Source of the DNA: Sphingobacteriales bacterium
GTDB lineage: Bacteria; Bacteroidota; Bacteroidia; Sphingobacteriales; Sphingobacteriaceae
Assembly: GCA_004293485.1 (NCBI GenBank)
Contig: RDYW01000039.1
Span: forward strand, 1 to 64,000
Direction: 5' to 3'
DNA: 64,000 nt
A model generated the notes under the pieces. It searched no databases. It saw nothing but the letters and a program-made list of their open reading frames with translations, and was not told the DNA's origin. Positions 8,593 through 17,349 of the stretch are shown here, in pieces; position 1 is the stretch's first letter, and the number at the start of each line of letters is the position of its first letter. A program made the position numbers and the translations under genes.

Positions 8593-9903
8593 TCACAAAA
8601 CCTGCAGACCCTCTTTATAAACCTTTAAACATCTTTCGCGGGCTTGTTTATGTTCTACAATTGGTTTTGGGTATATAAAAGCATCGCCAAACTCGGGTAT
8701 CCATTTTTTAATATACAGCAAGTCTTTATCAAATTTTTTAATTTGTTCGGCAGGATTAAAAATTCTAAAATACGGGGCGGCATCTACCCCACTTCCCGCA
8801 GCCCACTGCCAGCCTCCTACATTGCTCGATAATTCAAAATCTAAAAGTTTTTTGGCAAAATATCGCTCGCCCCAGCGCCAATCTATCAATAAATGTTTGG
8901 TTAAAAAGCTTGCAACCACCATACGCACACGGTTATGCATAAAACCTGTACGGTTAAGTTGACGCATACCAGCATCTACCATGGGGTACCCAGTTTTACC
9001 AGCGCACCATGCTTCAAACTCTTGAGGGTTATTGCGCCATTTAATATTATCGTATTCGGGCCTAAAACTTTGCCTAGCCGAATGAGGGAAATGCCACAAA
9101 ATCGAAAAATAAAAATCACGCCATATAAGTTCGTTTAACCATACTTCGCTTGCATTTTTTGCCACATTTACCAGTTGCCTAATGCTAAGTGTACCAAACC
9201 TTAAATGCAGGCTAATGTGCGATGTAGCGTCTTTTGCAGGAAAATCTCTATCACGAGCATAATTTTTTAAAATAGGGGCATAAATTTTATTGGGTAAGGC
9301 AAGCGAACTTTTTTCGAAACCCATGGTTTGTAACGTAGGCATTGGGCTTGTTGTAGTATGATAGAGGTTACCCAACAGATTTTCTGATGGGTAAGGTTTT
9401 GTATAATAAGCGTTTAGTTTTTCAAGCCATTTGCGTTTATAAGGCGTAAACACAACATAAGGCTTGCCATCGTCTTTGGTTACTTCATCTTTTTCAAATA
9501 TAGCTTGATCTTTATACGTTTTAAATATAATGTTATTAAGGGCAAATAATTTTGCTAATTCAGCATCTCTTTGTAGGGCGTAGGGTTCGTAATCGTGGTT
9601 GGTAAATACAGCTGATATGTGGTATGTAGCCATTAATTTTTCCCAAATTTGGGCGGGGTAACCATACTCCACACACACATCCGAATGGTAATTTGTACAC
9701 TGGTGTTTTAGTTTTTCAATTTCTTGATGCAAAAATGTTAGCCTTGCATCATGTTTGTCTTCAAGTTTATCTAGTATGTTTTTATCAAAAATAAACAGCG
9801 GTAATACAGGTTTATCGGCTTTTAAGGCCCTATATAATGCAGCGTTATCGGTTAAGCGTAAATCTCGCCTAAACCAAAATACGTTAATATTTTGTTTAAC
9901 CAT
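8593..9903 (-). CDS. phrB: deoxyribodipyrimidine photolyase / cryptochrome family
   Basis: A flavoprotein that uses light to repair UV-induced pyrimidine dimers. It has 436 residues, with an N-terminal alpha/beta antenna domain (NVFWFRRDLRLTDNAALYRA at about 6-25) and a C-terminal FAD-binding helical domain with LNELIWRDFYFSILW, the QLNRTGFMHNRVRM stretch and the conserved DWRWGERYFAKKLLDFELSS and NVGGWQWAAGSG segments. These are hallmarks of class I CPD photolyases; a cryptochrome role cannot be ruled out by eye. It overlaps the upstream epimerase gene by 8 bases, so the two form an operon. Confidence 0.88.
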   Translation of the reverse strand: MVKQNINVFWFRRDLRLTDNAALYRALKADKPVLPLFIFDKNILDKLEDKHDARLTFLHQEIEKLKHQCTNYHSDVCVEYGYPAQIWEKLMATYHISAVFTNHDYEPYALQRDAELAKLFALNNIIFKTYKDQAIFEKDEVTKDDGKPYVVFTPYKRKWLEKLNAYYTKPYPSENLLGNLYHTTTSPMPTLQTMGFEKSSLALPNKIYAPILKNYARDRDFPAKDATSHISLHLRFGTLSIRQLVNVAKNASEVWLNELIWRDFYFSILWHFPHSARQSFRPEYDNIKWRNNPQEFEAWCAGKTGYPMVDAGMRQLNRTGFMHNRVRMVVASFLTKHLLIDWRWGERYFAKKLLDFELSSNVGGWQWAAGSGVDAAPYFRIFNPAEQIKKFDKDLLYIKKWIPEFGDAFIYPKPIVEHKQARERCLKVYKEGLQVL

Positions 9904-10801
9904 AAATATTTTTAAGTGCGTTTTTTAGCTCTGCGAATGCGAAAGTAAAGCCAGCATGTTGTATTTTACTAACATCCATTTTGGTACTTCCAAGTACCAC
10001 CAAACTCATTTCGCCCAGCAATAATTTAAGGGCTAAAGCAGGTACATTGGGCATCCATAGCGGTTTTTGCAATTGTTGTGCAATGGCATTAGTTAATTGC
10101 AGGTTGGTAACAGGCATGGGTGTAGCCATGTTAAAAACGCCTTCGAGCTGTTGGTTTTGTAAGGCAAATTCGTACATGTTTACCACATCGTTCATTGCTA
10201 TCCACGAAATCCATTGCTTACCACTACCTAACGAAGCACCCAAACCTAGTTTTATGGGTTGGGCGATTTTTTGCAAAGCACCCGAATGTTTATCAAGCAC
10301 CACACCTGTTCTAAATTTAACGACGCGTAATCCCAACTCGCTTCCTTTATTTACGGCTTGCTCCCATAACTGGCAACAGTTACTCATAAAATCGTTTATT
10401 GGAGGGGTATTTTCGTTAAGCAATTGGTTTCCTCTGTGGCTATAAAACCCTGATGCCGATGCCGAAATGATGGTTTTAACGTTATTTTTTTTATGTTTTA
10501 ATAACGTGTAAATTAAAGTGATAGATTGGGTACGGCTTTCGATAATTTCGGTTTTTCGCTTTGCTGTCCATCGGCTATCGGCTATGCCAGCACCCGCCAA
10601 ATGTATAATCGTATCAACGCCCTCTATGCATCGTTCATCAATTTGCCCTGCTTCTATATTCCAAATAAAAGTGGCTATATCAGGGTTTTTACCTACACTT
10701 CTACTCAAATGGCACACTTCGTAACCTTTTTGCAATAGCGAGGCCGATAGTGCTTTACCTACACTCCCACTTCCACCTGTAATTAATATGCGTTTTACCA
10801 T
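9896..10801 (-). CDS. TIGR01777-type SDR family epimerase (YfcH-like)
   Basis: A 301-residue extended short-chain dehydrogenase with the N-terminal NAD(P) motif ITGGSGSVGKAL, the DTIIHLAGAGIAD stretch and the family C-terminal domain (DUF1731; LQKPLWMPNVPALALKLLLG then LLLGEMSLVVLGSTK). Members are called nucleoside-diphosphate-sugar epimerases, but the true reaction is not established. It is first in a two-gene operon with the photolyase, overlapping it by 8 bases, a pairing often seen in Bacteroidota. Confidence 0.8.
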   Translation of the reverse strand: MVKRILITGGSGSVGKALSASLLQKGYEVCHLSRSVGKNPDIATFIWNIEAGQIDERCIEGVDTIIHLAGAGIADSRWTAKRKTEIIESRTQSITLIYTLLKHKKNNVKTIISASASGFYSHRGNQLLNENTPPINDFMSNCCQLWEQAVNKGSELGLRVVKFRTGVVLDKHSGALQKIAQPIKLGLGASLGSGKQWISWIAMNDVVNMYEFALQNQQLEGVFNMATPMPVTNLQLTNAIAQQLQKPLWMPNVPALALKLLLGEMSLVVLGSTKMDVSKIQHAGFTFAFAELKNALKNIYG

Positions 10802-11081
10802 AGTTGTATTTTATACGGCGTATTTTTGTTTTTAAGGCTTTTTACCGTAAAATTGAAACATTTTAAATAATTGTTATTATTTTAAGAAAATATATAATAA
10901 ACAATGTTTGTTAAAAATAAATGCGGTTTGATAATTAAATTTTACCCAATATGTAGCGAATATTTTGGTTATAAACTCACAAAATGTATCCAAATATAAT
11001 ATAAATACCAACTTGTATAAGTAATAATTTGTTTTAAAAATGATGAAATATTTTAAATTGCGCTTATAGAAATTCAAAAAA

Positions 11082-11870
11082 ATGGATAACAACTACGGCA
11101 TATGCCATTTACCACTTATCCCGATTAGGGCTAACGCTTCGCACCCATCAGAAATGATATCGCAACTTATTTTTGGGCAAATGTATACCATTACAAAATG
11201 GGAAGAAAAATGGCTTAAAATTAAAGTAATTGACGACGCTTACGAAGGCTGGATAGATAAAAATCAATACCAAGAAATTGATAATTTACTAGCGCAAAAA
11301 ACATGTACACAAAATCATTATTACACGCAAAACATTTTTAGCGAGGTAACAAACATTGCCAATACCCAAAATATGTATCTGCCTTTTGGGGCTGCGTTGC
11401 ACAATTTACAAAACCTTACTTTTACTTTAGGGAATAATAATTATGAGTTAATAAACGGGAATGCTGTTTTGCCTAATGCAAAAAATTTTATGCAAACTGT
11501 TGAAAAAACGGCTATGCTATTTATAAATGCACCTTATTTATGGGGCGGTAAAACTCATTTTGGTATTGATTGTTCGGGCTTTAGCCAGCAGGTTTTTAAA
11601 TTATGCGGCATACAATTACCCCGCGATGCATGGCAACAAGCATTACAGGGCAATGTGGTTGATTTTTTAGAAACTGCCAAACTGGGAGATTTAGCTTTTT
11701 TTGATAATAACGAAGGAAAAATAACCCATGTAGGTATATTGCTTAACAAGCATAAAATTATTCACGCATCGGCCAAAGTAAAAATTAATTCGATAGATAA
11801 TTATGGGATTTTAGCGGATAATAATAACGGATATACGCATAAGCTGCGGATAATAAAACGTTGGCTGTAA
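11082..11870 (+). CDS. NlpC/P60 family cell-wall peptidase with SH3-like N-terminus
   Basis: A 262-residue C40 cysteine peptidase. Residues 1-60 form a bacterial SH3-like domain (LPLIPIRANASHPSEMISQL, then IKVIDDAYEGWIDK). The C-terminal NlpC/P60 domain has the catalytic Cys in GIDCSGFSQQVF and the His in THVGILLNKHKIIHA. Such enzymes cut D-Glu/meso-diaminopimelate bonds in peptidoglycan stem peptides. No clear signal peptide is visible, so a role in recycling imported muropeptides (YkfC-like) is plausible. It is a single gene, divergent from the epimerase-photolyase operon. Confidence 0.8.
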   Translation: MDNNYGICHLPLIPIRANASHPSEMISQLIFGQMYTITKWEEKWLKIKVIDDAYEGWIDKNQYQEIDNLLAQKTCTQNHYYTQNIFSEVTNIANTQNMYLPFGAALHNLQNLTFTLGNNNYELINGNAVLPNAKNFMQTVEKTAMLFINAPYLWGGKTHFGIDCSGFSQQVFKLCGIQLPRDAWQQALQGNVVDFLETAKLGDLAFFDNNEGKITHVGILLNKHKIIHASAKVKINSIDNYGILADNNNGYTHKLRIIKRWL

Positions 11871-12216
11871 TAGTATTAGATTTGCCAACCAATATTTGCA
11901 AGCCAACCCTTAGTAATATTTAAAAAAGTGTAAAATACACACGGCCAATGCTATTTTAAAACGTTTAATTTTTACTTAAAGGCACCCAAGAATACCCATT
12001 TTACCAAACAATTGAAGATAATGAAATTTAAGACCAAATGGTAGCAAACAACTTATTTTTAAAAATATTAATAAGCAACCTAAGCTTTTTTGTTGTAGTT
12101 TATTTTATATAATCCGATTGCTAATCAAATTTGTAAAATGTTTACGTTTGAGAAACGTTTTGGTTATTTACAATGATAGAGGGATTTTTGTTTGAAAGTG
12201 TTGTATTTAATGTAAT
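11871..12216. other. intergenic stretch without clear gene
   Basis: AT-rich; a short coding-like fragment near 11980-12040 is too broken to assign. Nothing else is supported. Confidence 0.4.
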
Positions 12217-12252
12217 ATGCAACCACTACATTTTAAAACATAGTGGTTGCAT
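12217..12252. terminator. strong hairpin downstream of the DUF3276 gene
   Basis: A perfect 12-bp stem (12217-12228 with 12241-12252) with a 12-nt loop lies about 30 bp past the stop of the minus-strand DUF3276 gene. Both flanks are AT-rich, but no long T-run follows. It is probably a transcript end or a 3' stability hairpin. Confidence 0.5.
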
Positions 12253-12283
12253 GTTAATCTAATTATAATTTTATTATGTTTCG

Positions 12284-12598
12284 TTAAAAATCTTCATCGG
12301 GTTTTATACCTGTAGTATCAGGATGATACTCATATCGTTTTTCTTCTACTTCTTGGTGTTGTTTAACATAATCTAAAATTTCAAACAAACCTTCTGTAAA
12401 TTTTTCAAAATCTTCTTTATACAAAAATATTTTATGTTTTAAAAAAACACCATCTTCAAGTCGTTTTTTACTTTCGGTAATGGTTACATAATAATCGTTG
12501 GATCGTGTAGCTTTTACATCAAAAAAGTAGGTGCGTTTACCAGCTCTTACTTTTTTTGAATATACTTCATCTCTGTCTTTGTTATCGTAATCTCTCAT
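12284..12598 (-). CDS. DUF3276 (PUR-alpha-like) nucleic-acid-binding protein
   Basis: A 104-residue protein with the PUR-like core YSKKVRAGKRTYFFDVKATR followed by NDYYVTITESKKR and FLYKEDFEKFTEGL. The family is widespread in Bacteroidota and related spirochetal proteins bind single-stranded DNA or RNA. It is monocistronic and ends near a 12-bp hairpin. The specific target is unknown. Confidence 0.75.
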   Translation of the reverse strand: MRDYDNKDRDEVYSKKVRAGKRTYFFDVKATRSNDYYVTITESKKRLEDGVFLKHKIFLYKEDFEKFTEGLFEILDYVKQHQEVEEKRYEYHPDTTGIKPDEDF

Positions 12599-12725
12599 TG
12601 CGTTTTATTCAGTAAAAATTATATTTTTTTTGTGTGGCTAAATAAAGAAATAAAATACCGAAGTTCCAAACGCAATTATGTTAAAACTACTAAAGGAGCC
12701 AAAAGTATAAAATTATACCTTATTA

Positions 12726-13112
12726 ACCCGTTGGTGCAATTATATAGTGTAAAAAAAGTGAAATAAATATTAGCCAATATACTAAAATACAGTATTTTGA
12801 AGCCGCTAAACAAGCAATATTAATGTTAAATGTAATAAAATTTTAGAGGTTATAACTTCGTTAGATATTGTTTTAAATTATAGTTTATAGGCGGGTAGAA
12901 AGTTTAAAATAAATGATTTAGAGAAAATTGCTTTTAGCTTAACTGTTGAATACAAGACCATTATTAATTAAAACTCGCTTTTTAACCAATGCTTTGTTCA
13001 ACTGATGTATGCAAATTTATTTCATGTTTATTAAAATAATTTTTAATATGATGGGCATTACAAAAGTAAAAAAATGAATTAGCCAAAAAACAAATAATTA
13101 TCATCAACAGTG
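12726..13112 (+). pseudogene. decayed IS982-family transposase fragment (copy A)
   Basis: From 12837 the plus strand reads KILEVITSLDIVLNYSL, a stop, AGRKFKINDLEKIAFSLTVE, YKTIIN, a stop, NSLFNQ. This follows the N-terminal region of Bacteroidota IS982-type transposases. A left-end-like sequence starts at 12726 (ACCCGTTGGTGCAATT), resembling the ends of copy B at 29668-30421. A degenerate right-end candidate lies at 13096-13112. The catalytic region is gone. The similarity between copies A and B over about 160 bp is visible by eye; the family name rests on recognised motifs. The flanks out to 12599 and 13171 hold nothing else. Confidence 0.6.
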
Positions 13113-13171
13113 TTGTGAAACTTATTAGATACCTTGTATTTAATTCACATAAAAATTTTTAACTTTAGAGC

Positions 13172-14455
13172 ATGCAAAAATTACCACTCTTAATTGTTAC
13201 AACTTTTTATTTTTTATCCTGCCAAAATCCCACCAAAAAAAATACCGAAAACGCTTTTAGGCAAGCCGCCGAGTACGAACCTACCGAAGCCGTGTGGCTA
13301 TTGTACCCAAAAGTTACGCACAAAAAAAGCGAACCCATAACGGCGGTAACTTTAGAAATAATACAAGCCTTAGCACCTTACACCAACATAAAATTTGTAG
13401 TTGCCAACGATAGTTTAGAGGCTTTAGCAAAAAAATTAATTCCAGCTAACTTATTAAAAAACAGCACCGTAAGTATTTTTAAATTTCCATATAGAGAATT
13501 TTGGACAAGAGATTTTGGGCCATCGTTTTTGGTAAATGATAATGGCGAAAAGGCTATGGCCGATTTTATGTTTAACACCTGGGGCTATAACGATACCAGC
13601 GATGTAAGTGCAAAAATTGATGAGAAATTAGATGAAGCCGTTGCCAATTATTACAAAATCCCAATAATATCTACAAACATTGTAAGCGAAGGTGGCGACC
13701 ACGAAGTAAACAGTAAAGGCACATTATTACTGGTTGAAGCCGTAGAAAAACACCGCAACCCAGGCCAAACATTAAACGAAATTGCCGCCGAATGTAAACG
13801 CGTTTTGGGCGTTACCAAAGTTATTTGGCTAAAACAAGGGGTACGCGACGATGATAACTCCACCTTCGGTAAAATTGAAGGCCCCGATAAAAAAATGTTT
13901 TATACAGTACTTACCACCAATGGCCACGTAGATGAGTTTGCCCGTTTTGTAAACGATAGCACCATTTTATTGGCTTGGGTTAAACCCGAAGATAGAAAAA
14001 GTGCGGTAGAAATAGAATCGGCAAAGCGGATGGAAGTAAATTACAACATTTTAAAAAACAGTACCGACCAAAACGGTAAACCCTTTAAAATTATTAAAGT
14101 ACCTATGCCCTACCCTGTGCTAAATACCTTAAAAACAGGCGATGGCGTGTATGGTATTTTAAGCGAATTAACTTACAAAGACGGCAGCAAATTTCCGAAA
14201 GGTAAAACCATTGATGTAATTGCAGCAGCAAGTTACCTTAACTTTTTAATTGCCAACAAAGTAGTTTTAATGGCAAAATATTGGAAACCTGGTTTACCCG
14301 ATGAGATTAAAAAACGAGACGAAGAAGCATTTAATATGATACAAAACGTATTCCCCGATAAAAAAATAATTGCCATAAACACCCTTGCCGTAAACCTTGG
14401 CGGCGGCGGTATGCACTGCATAACCATTAACGAACCCAAAGCAATAAAAAAATAA
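13172..14455 (+). CDS. aguA: agmatine deiminase family lipoprotein
   Basis: Agmatine deiminase turns agmatine into N-carbamoylputrescine and ammonia. It has 427 residues. Family motifs are FWTRDFGPSF (about 110-119), SEGGDHEVNSKGTLL, GHVDEFARFV (the general acid/base His region) and the catalytic Cys in GGGGMHC (Cys 416). The first 20 residues form a signal peptide with a lipobox (FYFLSC followed by QN), so it should be a lipoprotein acting outside the cytoplasm, unlike typical AguA. It is followed after 7 bases by an amidase that would use its product. A peptidyl-arginine deiminase activity is an alternative for this superfamily. Confidence 0.8.
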   Translation: MQKLPLLIVTTFYFLSCQNPTKKNTENAFRQAAEYEPTEAVWLLYPKVTHKKSEPITAVTLEIIQALAPYTNIKFVVANDSLEALAKKLIPANLLKNSTVSIFKFPYREFWTRDFGPSFLVNDNGEKAMADFMFNTWGYNDTSDVSAKIDEKLDEAVANYYKIPIISTNIVSEGGDHEVNSKGTLLLVEAVEKHRNPGQTLNEIAAECKRVLGVTKVIWLKQGVRDDDNSTFGKIEGPDKKMFYTVLTTNGHVDEFARFVNDSTILLAWVKPEDRKSAVEIESAKRMEVNYNILKNSTDQNGKPFKIIKVPMPYPVLNTLKTGDGVYGILSELTYKDGSKFPKGKTIDVIAAASYLNFLIANKVVLMAKYWKPGLPDEIKKRDEEAFNMIQNVFPDKKIIAINTLAVNLGGGGMHCITINEPKAIKK

Positions 14456-14462
14456 TATATAT

Positions 14463-15314
14463 ATGACCAACCACGTACGCATAGCCATTTTGCAGCTAAC
14501 TTGTAGCACCAGCGTTGCCCAAAACGAAGCAAAAACCATCGAAAAAATTAAAGAAGCCGCCAGCAATGGCGCACAAATTGTTTGCCTGCAAGAGTTGTAC
14601 AATGCCGTTTACTTTGCCCAAAATGTAAAAGTAGAAAACTACAAATACGCACAAAAAATTGGCGATGCGGGCACTTCAAAATTGCAAGCATTGGCCAAAG
14701 AACTGGGCATAGTTTTAATTGTACCCATTTACGAAGAGGCCCTACCTGGATTGTATTTTAACACTGTTTTAATTTACGATGCCAATGGCGATTATTTAGG
14801 TAAATACCGTAAAAACCACATTCCGGATGGGCCGCAATACCACGAAAAATATTACTTTACCCCTAGCGATTTAGGCTACCCCGTTTTTGATACCCAATTT
14901 GGCAGGATTGCCGTAGGCATTTGTTGGGACGAGTGGTTCCCCGAAGTAGCCCGAATTTTTGCATTACAAGGAGCATCAATTTTATTTTATCCATCGGCCA
15001 TTGGTACCGAACCCGATAGGCCAGAGTACAGCAGTGCCGATGCTTGGAAAACCGTAATACGCAGCCACAGCATTACAAACGGCGTTTTTGTAGCTGCCCC
15101 CAACCGTGTAGGTACCGAAGATGAGATGACTTTTTACGGCAACAGCTTTATTAGCGACCCTTTTGGTACCTTAATAGCCGAAGCCAACGACCAAGAAAAT
15201 GTTTTGTATGCCGATTGCGATTTTGCAAAAATTAAAGAAGCCCGAGAGTTGTTACACTTTTTACGCGACCGACGTACCGATACTTACGCCCCATTGTTGA
15301 AACAAGCTTTATAA
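14463..15314 (+). CDS. aguB: N-carbamoylputrescine amidase
   Basis: A nitrilase-superfamily amidase of 283 residues that converts N-carbamoylputrescine to putrescine, CO2 and ammonia. The catalytic triad is visible: Glu44 in CLQELYN, Lys117 in YRKNHIP and Cys154 in GICWDEWFPE. The DGPQYHEKYYFTPSDLGYPV stretch is typical of plant and bacterial AguB. It starts 7 bases after the agmatine deiminase stop, so the pair is an operon completing putrescine synthesis from agmatine. No signal peptide, hence cytoplasmic, while its partner appears exported. A GC-rich hairpin with a T-run follows. Confidence 0.88.
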   Translation: MTNHVRIAILQLTCSTSVAQNEAKTIEKIKEAASNGAQIVCLQELYNAVYFAQNVKVENYKYAQKIGDAGTSKLQALAKELGIVLIVPIYEEALPGLYFNTVLIYDANGDYLGKYRKNHIPDGPQYHEKYYFTPSDLGYPVFDTQFGRIAVGICWDEWFPEVARIFALQGASILFYPSAIGTEPDRPEYSSADAWKTVIRSHSITNGVFVAAPNRVGTEDEMTFYGNSFISDPFGTLIAEANDQENVLYADCDFAKIKEARELLHFLRDRRTDTYAPLLKQAL

Positions 15315-15390
15315 GTAAGATTGATTGTTAAAATTTAACATAACTTTCTGTTAATCAATTTATCTAATCTTTTTGCGTTAACGATTGCAG

Positions 15391-15423
15391 CGGCCTGCCT
15401 ACGCAGGCAGGCATCCTTTTTTT
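15391..15423 (+). terminator. GC-rich palindrome with T-run after aguB
   Basis: An eight-base stem (15393-15400 with 15405-15412) and ACGC loop are followed by a T-rich tract. It probably serves as the terminator of the aguAB operon, and it shares its CCTGCC/GGCAGG core with another palindrome at 15498-15514. Confidence 0.55.
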
Positions 15424-15426
15424 ACG

Positions 15427-15516
15427 CCATATCTCCCCCTTCGGGGGTTGGGGGGATAGACCAATAAAAAAAAGATAAAGCGAAAAGCGTGTTACCTTGC
15501 CTGTCCGGCAGGCAGG
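15427..15516. repeat. GC-rich intergenic palindromes (REP-like)
   Basis: This holds a C5-TTCG-G5 hairpin (about 15433-15447, extended by a following G-run) and a TGCCTG/CAGGCA hairpin (15498-15503 with 15509-15514). Both are far more GC-rich than the surroundings. Such cores recur between genes in Bacteroidota; a mobile REP-like origin is inferred, not shown. Confidence 0.5.
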
Positions 15517-15576
15517 AAAGCCCAAATCATTATCAAAAAATAATATTTTATTCCTCTTAACTCAATTATATAAACT

Positions 15577-17061
15577 ATGCAATCCCAATTTACCGAAGCC
15601 AACACCCACGATATTGACCAAATAATGCAACTTTCGTTTGCAGCTTACGAAGCTTACCAAAGCCAAACATGCCAGCAAAAAGCAGTTTTTTTAGATGAAA
15701 TAGCAACGCAAATAGATATTTTGGGCGACGATTTAATAAACCTAGCCAGCAGCGAAACCAACCTGCCCTACCCAAGGTTAAAGGGCGAACGAGACCGCAC
15801 CACGAGCGGTTTACGCATGTTTGCCGACATGTTACGTGAAGGCAGTTGGGTGGATGCTAGTATTGATACCACCCAGCCCGATAGGTTGCCAATGGCCAAA
15901 CCCGATATTCGTAAAATGTTGTTTCCACTGGGGCCTATTGTGGTTTTTGGAGCTAGCAATTTCCCTTTTGCGTATTCAACCGCTGGTGGCGATACCGCAA
16001 GTGCTTTAGCAGCAGGTTGTAGCGTGGTAGTAAAAGCGCACCCTGCACACGCACAAACATCCGAAATGGTTTTTGGTGCCATTAAAACAGCGATTGAAAT
16101 TTGCGAAATGCCCGAGCATATTTTTATGCACTTGCACAGCTCATCTTTTGATGTAGGCAAAGCATTGGTACAGCATCCCGCAACAGCGGCCGTAGGTTTT
16201 ACAGGCTCGTATATAGGCGGCAAGGCATTGTTTGATTATTCGGCGGAACGGAAACATCCTATTCCCGTATTTTCGGAAATGGGTAGCGTAAACCCGGTGT
16301 TGTTTTTACCCGAAACGTTGAAAGAAAATGCAGCACAATTGGCCACACAATTTTCTGCATCTATTACAGGCAGTATGGGGCAGTTTTGTACCAATCCGGG
16401 TGTAATGATTGGAATAGATTCGGCCGAGTTAGACCATTTTTTAGATTTGCTTTGCGCCGAAGTTAACCAAGTTTTACCTGCCAAAATGTTGCATCAAGGT
16501 ATTTATAATTCGTTTAATACCCACCGCGAAAAAGCTTTAAACCAAAGCGATGTGGTTTTAATTACAGATGAAAATCATCCCACCCAAAACCTAGAGGCTA
16601 TGCCAAGTATAGCCACCGTTAGCGGGATTGAGTTTTTAGAAAACCCTGTTTTACACGAAGAAATTTTTGGACCTTATTCGTTAATGGTAATTTGCCAAAA
16701 CAAAACCGAATTAATTGCCGTTTGGAAAGCCTTAACTGGCCAACTAACTACCACTTTGATAGGTACCGATGTTGATTTTGAGAACCACTTAGATTTGATT
16801 TTACTTGCCAAAACCATTGCTGGCCGTGTAATATTTAACGGCGTACCTACGGGGGTTGAGGTGTGCGCAAGTATGGTACACGGTGGGCCAATGCCTGCCA
16901 CCACCGATGGGCGCTTTACTGCCGTGGGCATAAACTCGGTAAAACGTTGGGTTAGGCCTGTGTGTTTCCAAAACTGCCCGCAGCATTTATTGCCATTGGC
17001 TTTGCAGGATGATAATGTGGATGGGATTTGGAGAATGGTTAATGGAAAGATGGAGCGGTAA
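15577..17061 (+). CDS. NADP-dependent aldehyde dehydrogenase, 2,5-dioxovalerate type
   Basis: Oxidises an aldehyde to the acid. The 494-residue protein looks like alpha-ketoglutaric semialdehyde dehydrogenase, which feeds pentose, hydroxyproline or glucarate breakdown into 2-oxoglutarate. Motifs are FGASNFPFAYSTAGGDTASA (cofactor site, about 124-143), the general base Glu234 in SEMGSVNP and the catalytic Cys271 in GSMGQFCTNPG. The C-terminal segment with PTGVEVCASMVHGGPMPATT is characteristic of this subgroup. No pathway neighbour is present, so the physiological substrate is open. Confidence 0.8.
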   Translation: MQSQFTEANTHDIDQIMQLSFAAYEAYQSQTCQQKAVFLDEIATQIDILGDDLINLASSETNLPYPRLKGERDRTTSGLRMFADMLREGSWVDASIDTTQPDRLPMAKPDIRKMLFPLGPIVVFGASNFPFAYSTAGGDTASALAAGCSVVVKAHPAHAQTSEMVFGAIKTAIEICEMPEHIFMHLHSSSFDVGKALVQHPATAAVGFTGSYIGGKALFDYSAERKHPIPVFSEMGSVNPVLFLPETLKENAAQLATQFSASITGSMGQFCTNPGVMIGIDSAELDHFLDLLCAEVNQVLPAKMLHQGIYNSFNTHREKALNQSDVVLITDENHPTQNLEAMPSIATVSGIEFLENPVLHEEIFGPYSLMVICQNKTELIAVWKALTGQLTTTLIGTDVDFENHLDLILLAKTIAGRVIFNGVPTGVEVCASMVHGGPMPATTDGRFTAVGINSVKRWVRPVCFQNCPQHLLPLALQDDNVDGIWRMVNGKMER

Positions 17062-17349
17062 TTTGGATTGATTTTATAGAAATTGTAGGCTTTAATTACA
17101 ACTATTTTTTTTAGTAAGCCTATTTTGTGTAAAATTTCGTTAGTGCTTGTTATTTTTTTGAAGAAAAAAATTACGTTATTTTATTTAACAAACCAATAAT
17201 TAAAAGGAAACAATAGGAGTATTTAAATGCTTTATTGCCTCAACTTTTATACACTAAATCTGATTGTTTTTTAAAATTAAGTGTATTGTAAATTAATACT
17301 AATTTTTTTAATGGTTATGCTACAAAAAAAAAGCTATAAAGCACAGCAG

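Noticed and set aside
10877-11092. Minus-strand open frame of 71 codons between the epimerase and NlpC/P60 genes
   Set aside because: Composition is that of AT-rich intergenic DNA (Phe, Tyr, Leu, Ile and Lys only), there is no family feature and it overlaps the start of a real gene.
15768-16223. 151-codon open frame antisense to the aldehyde dehydrogenase
   Set aside because: Shadow of a well-conserved gene on the other strand.
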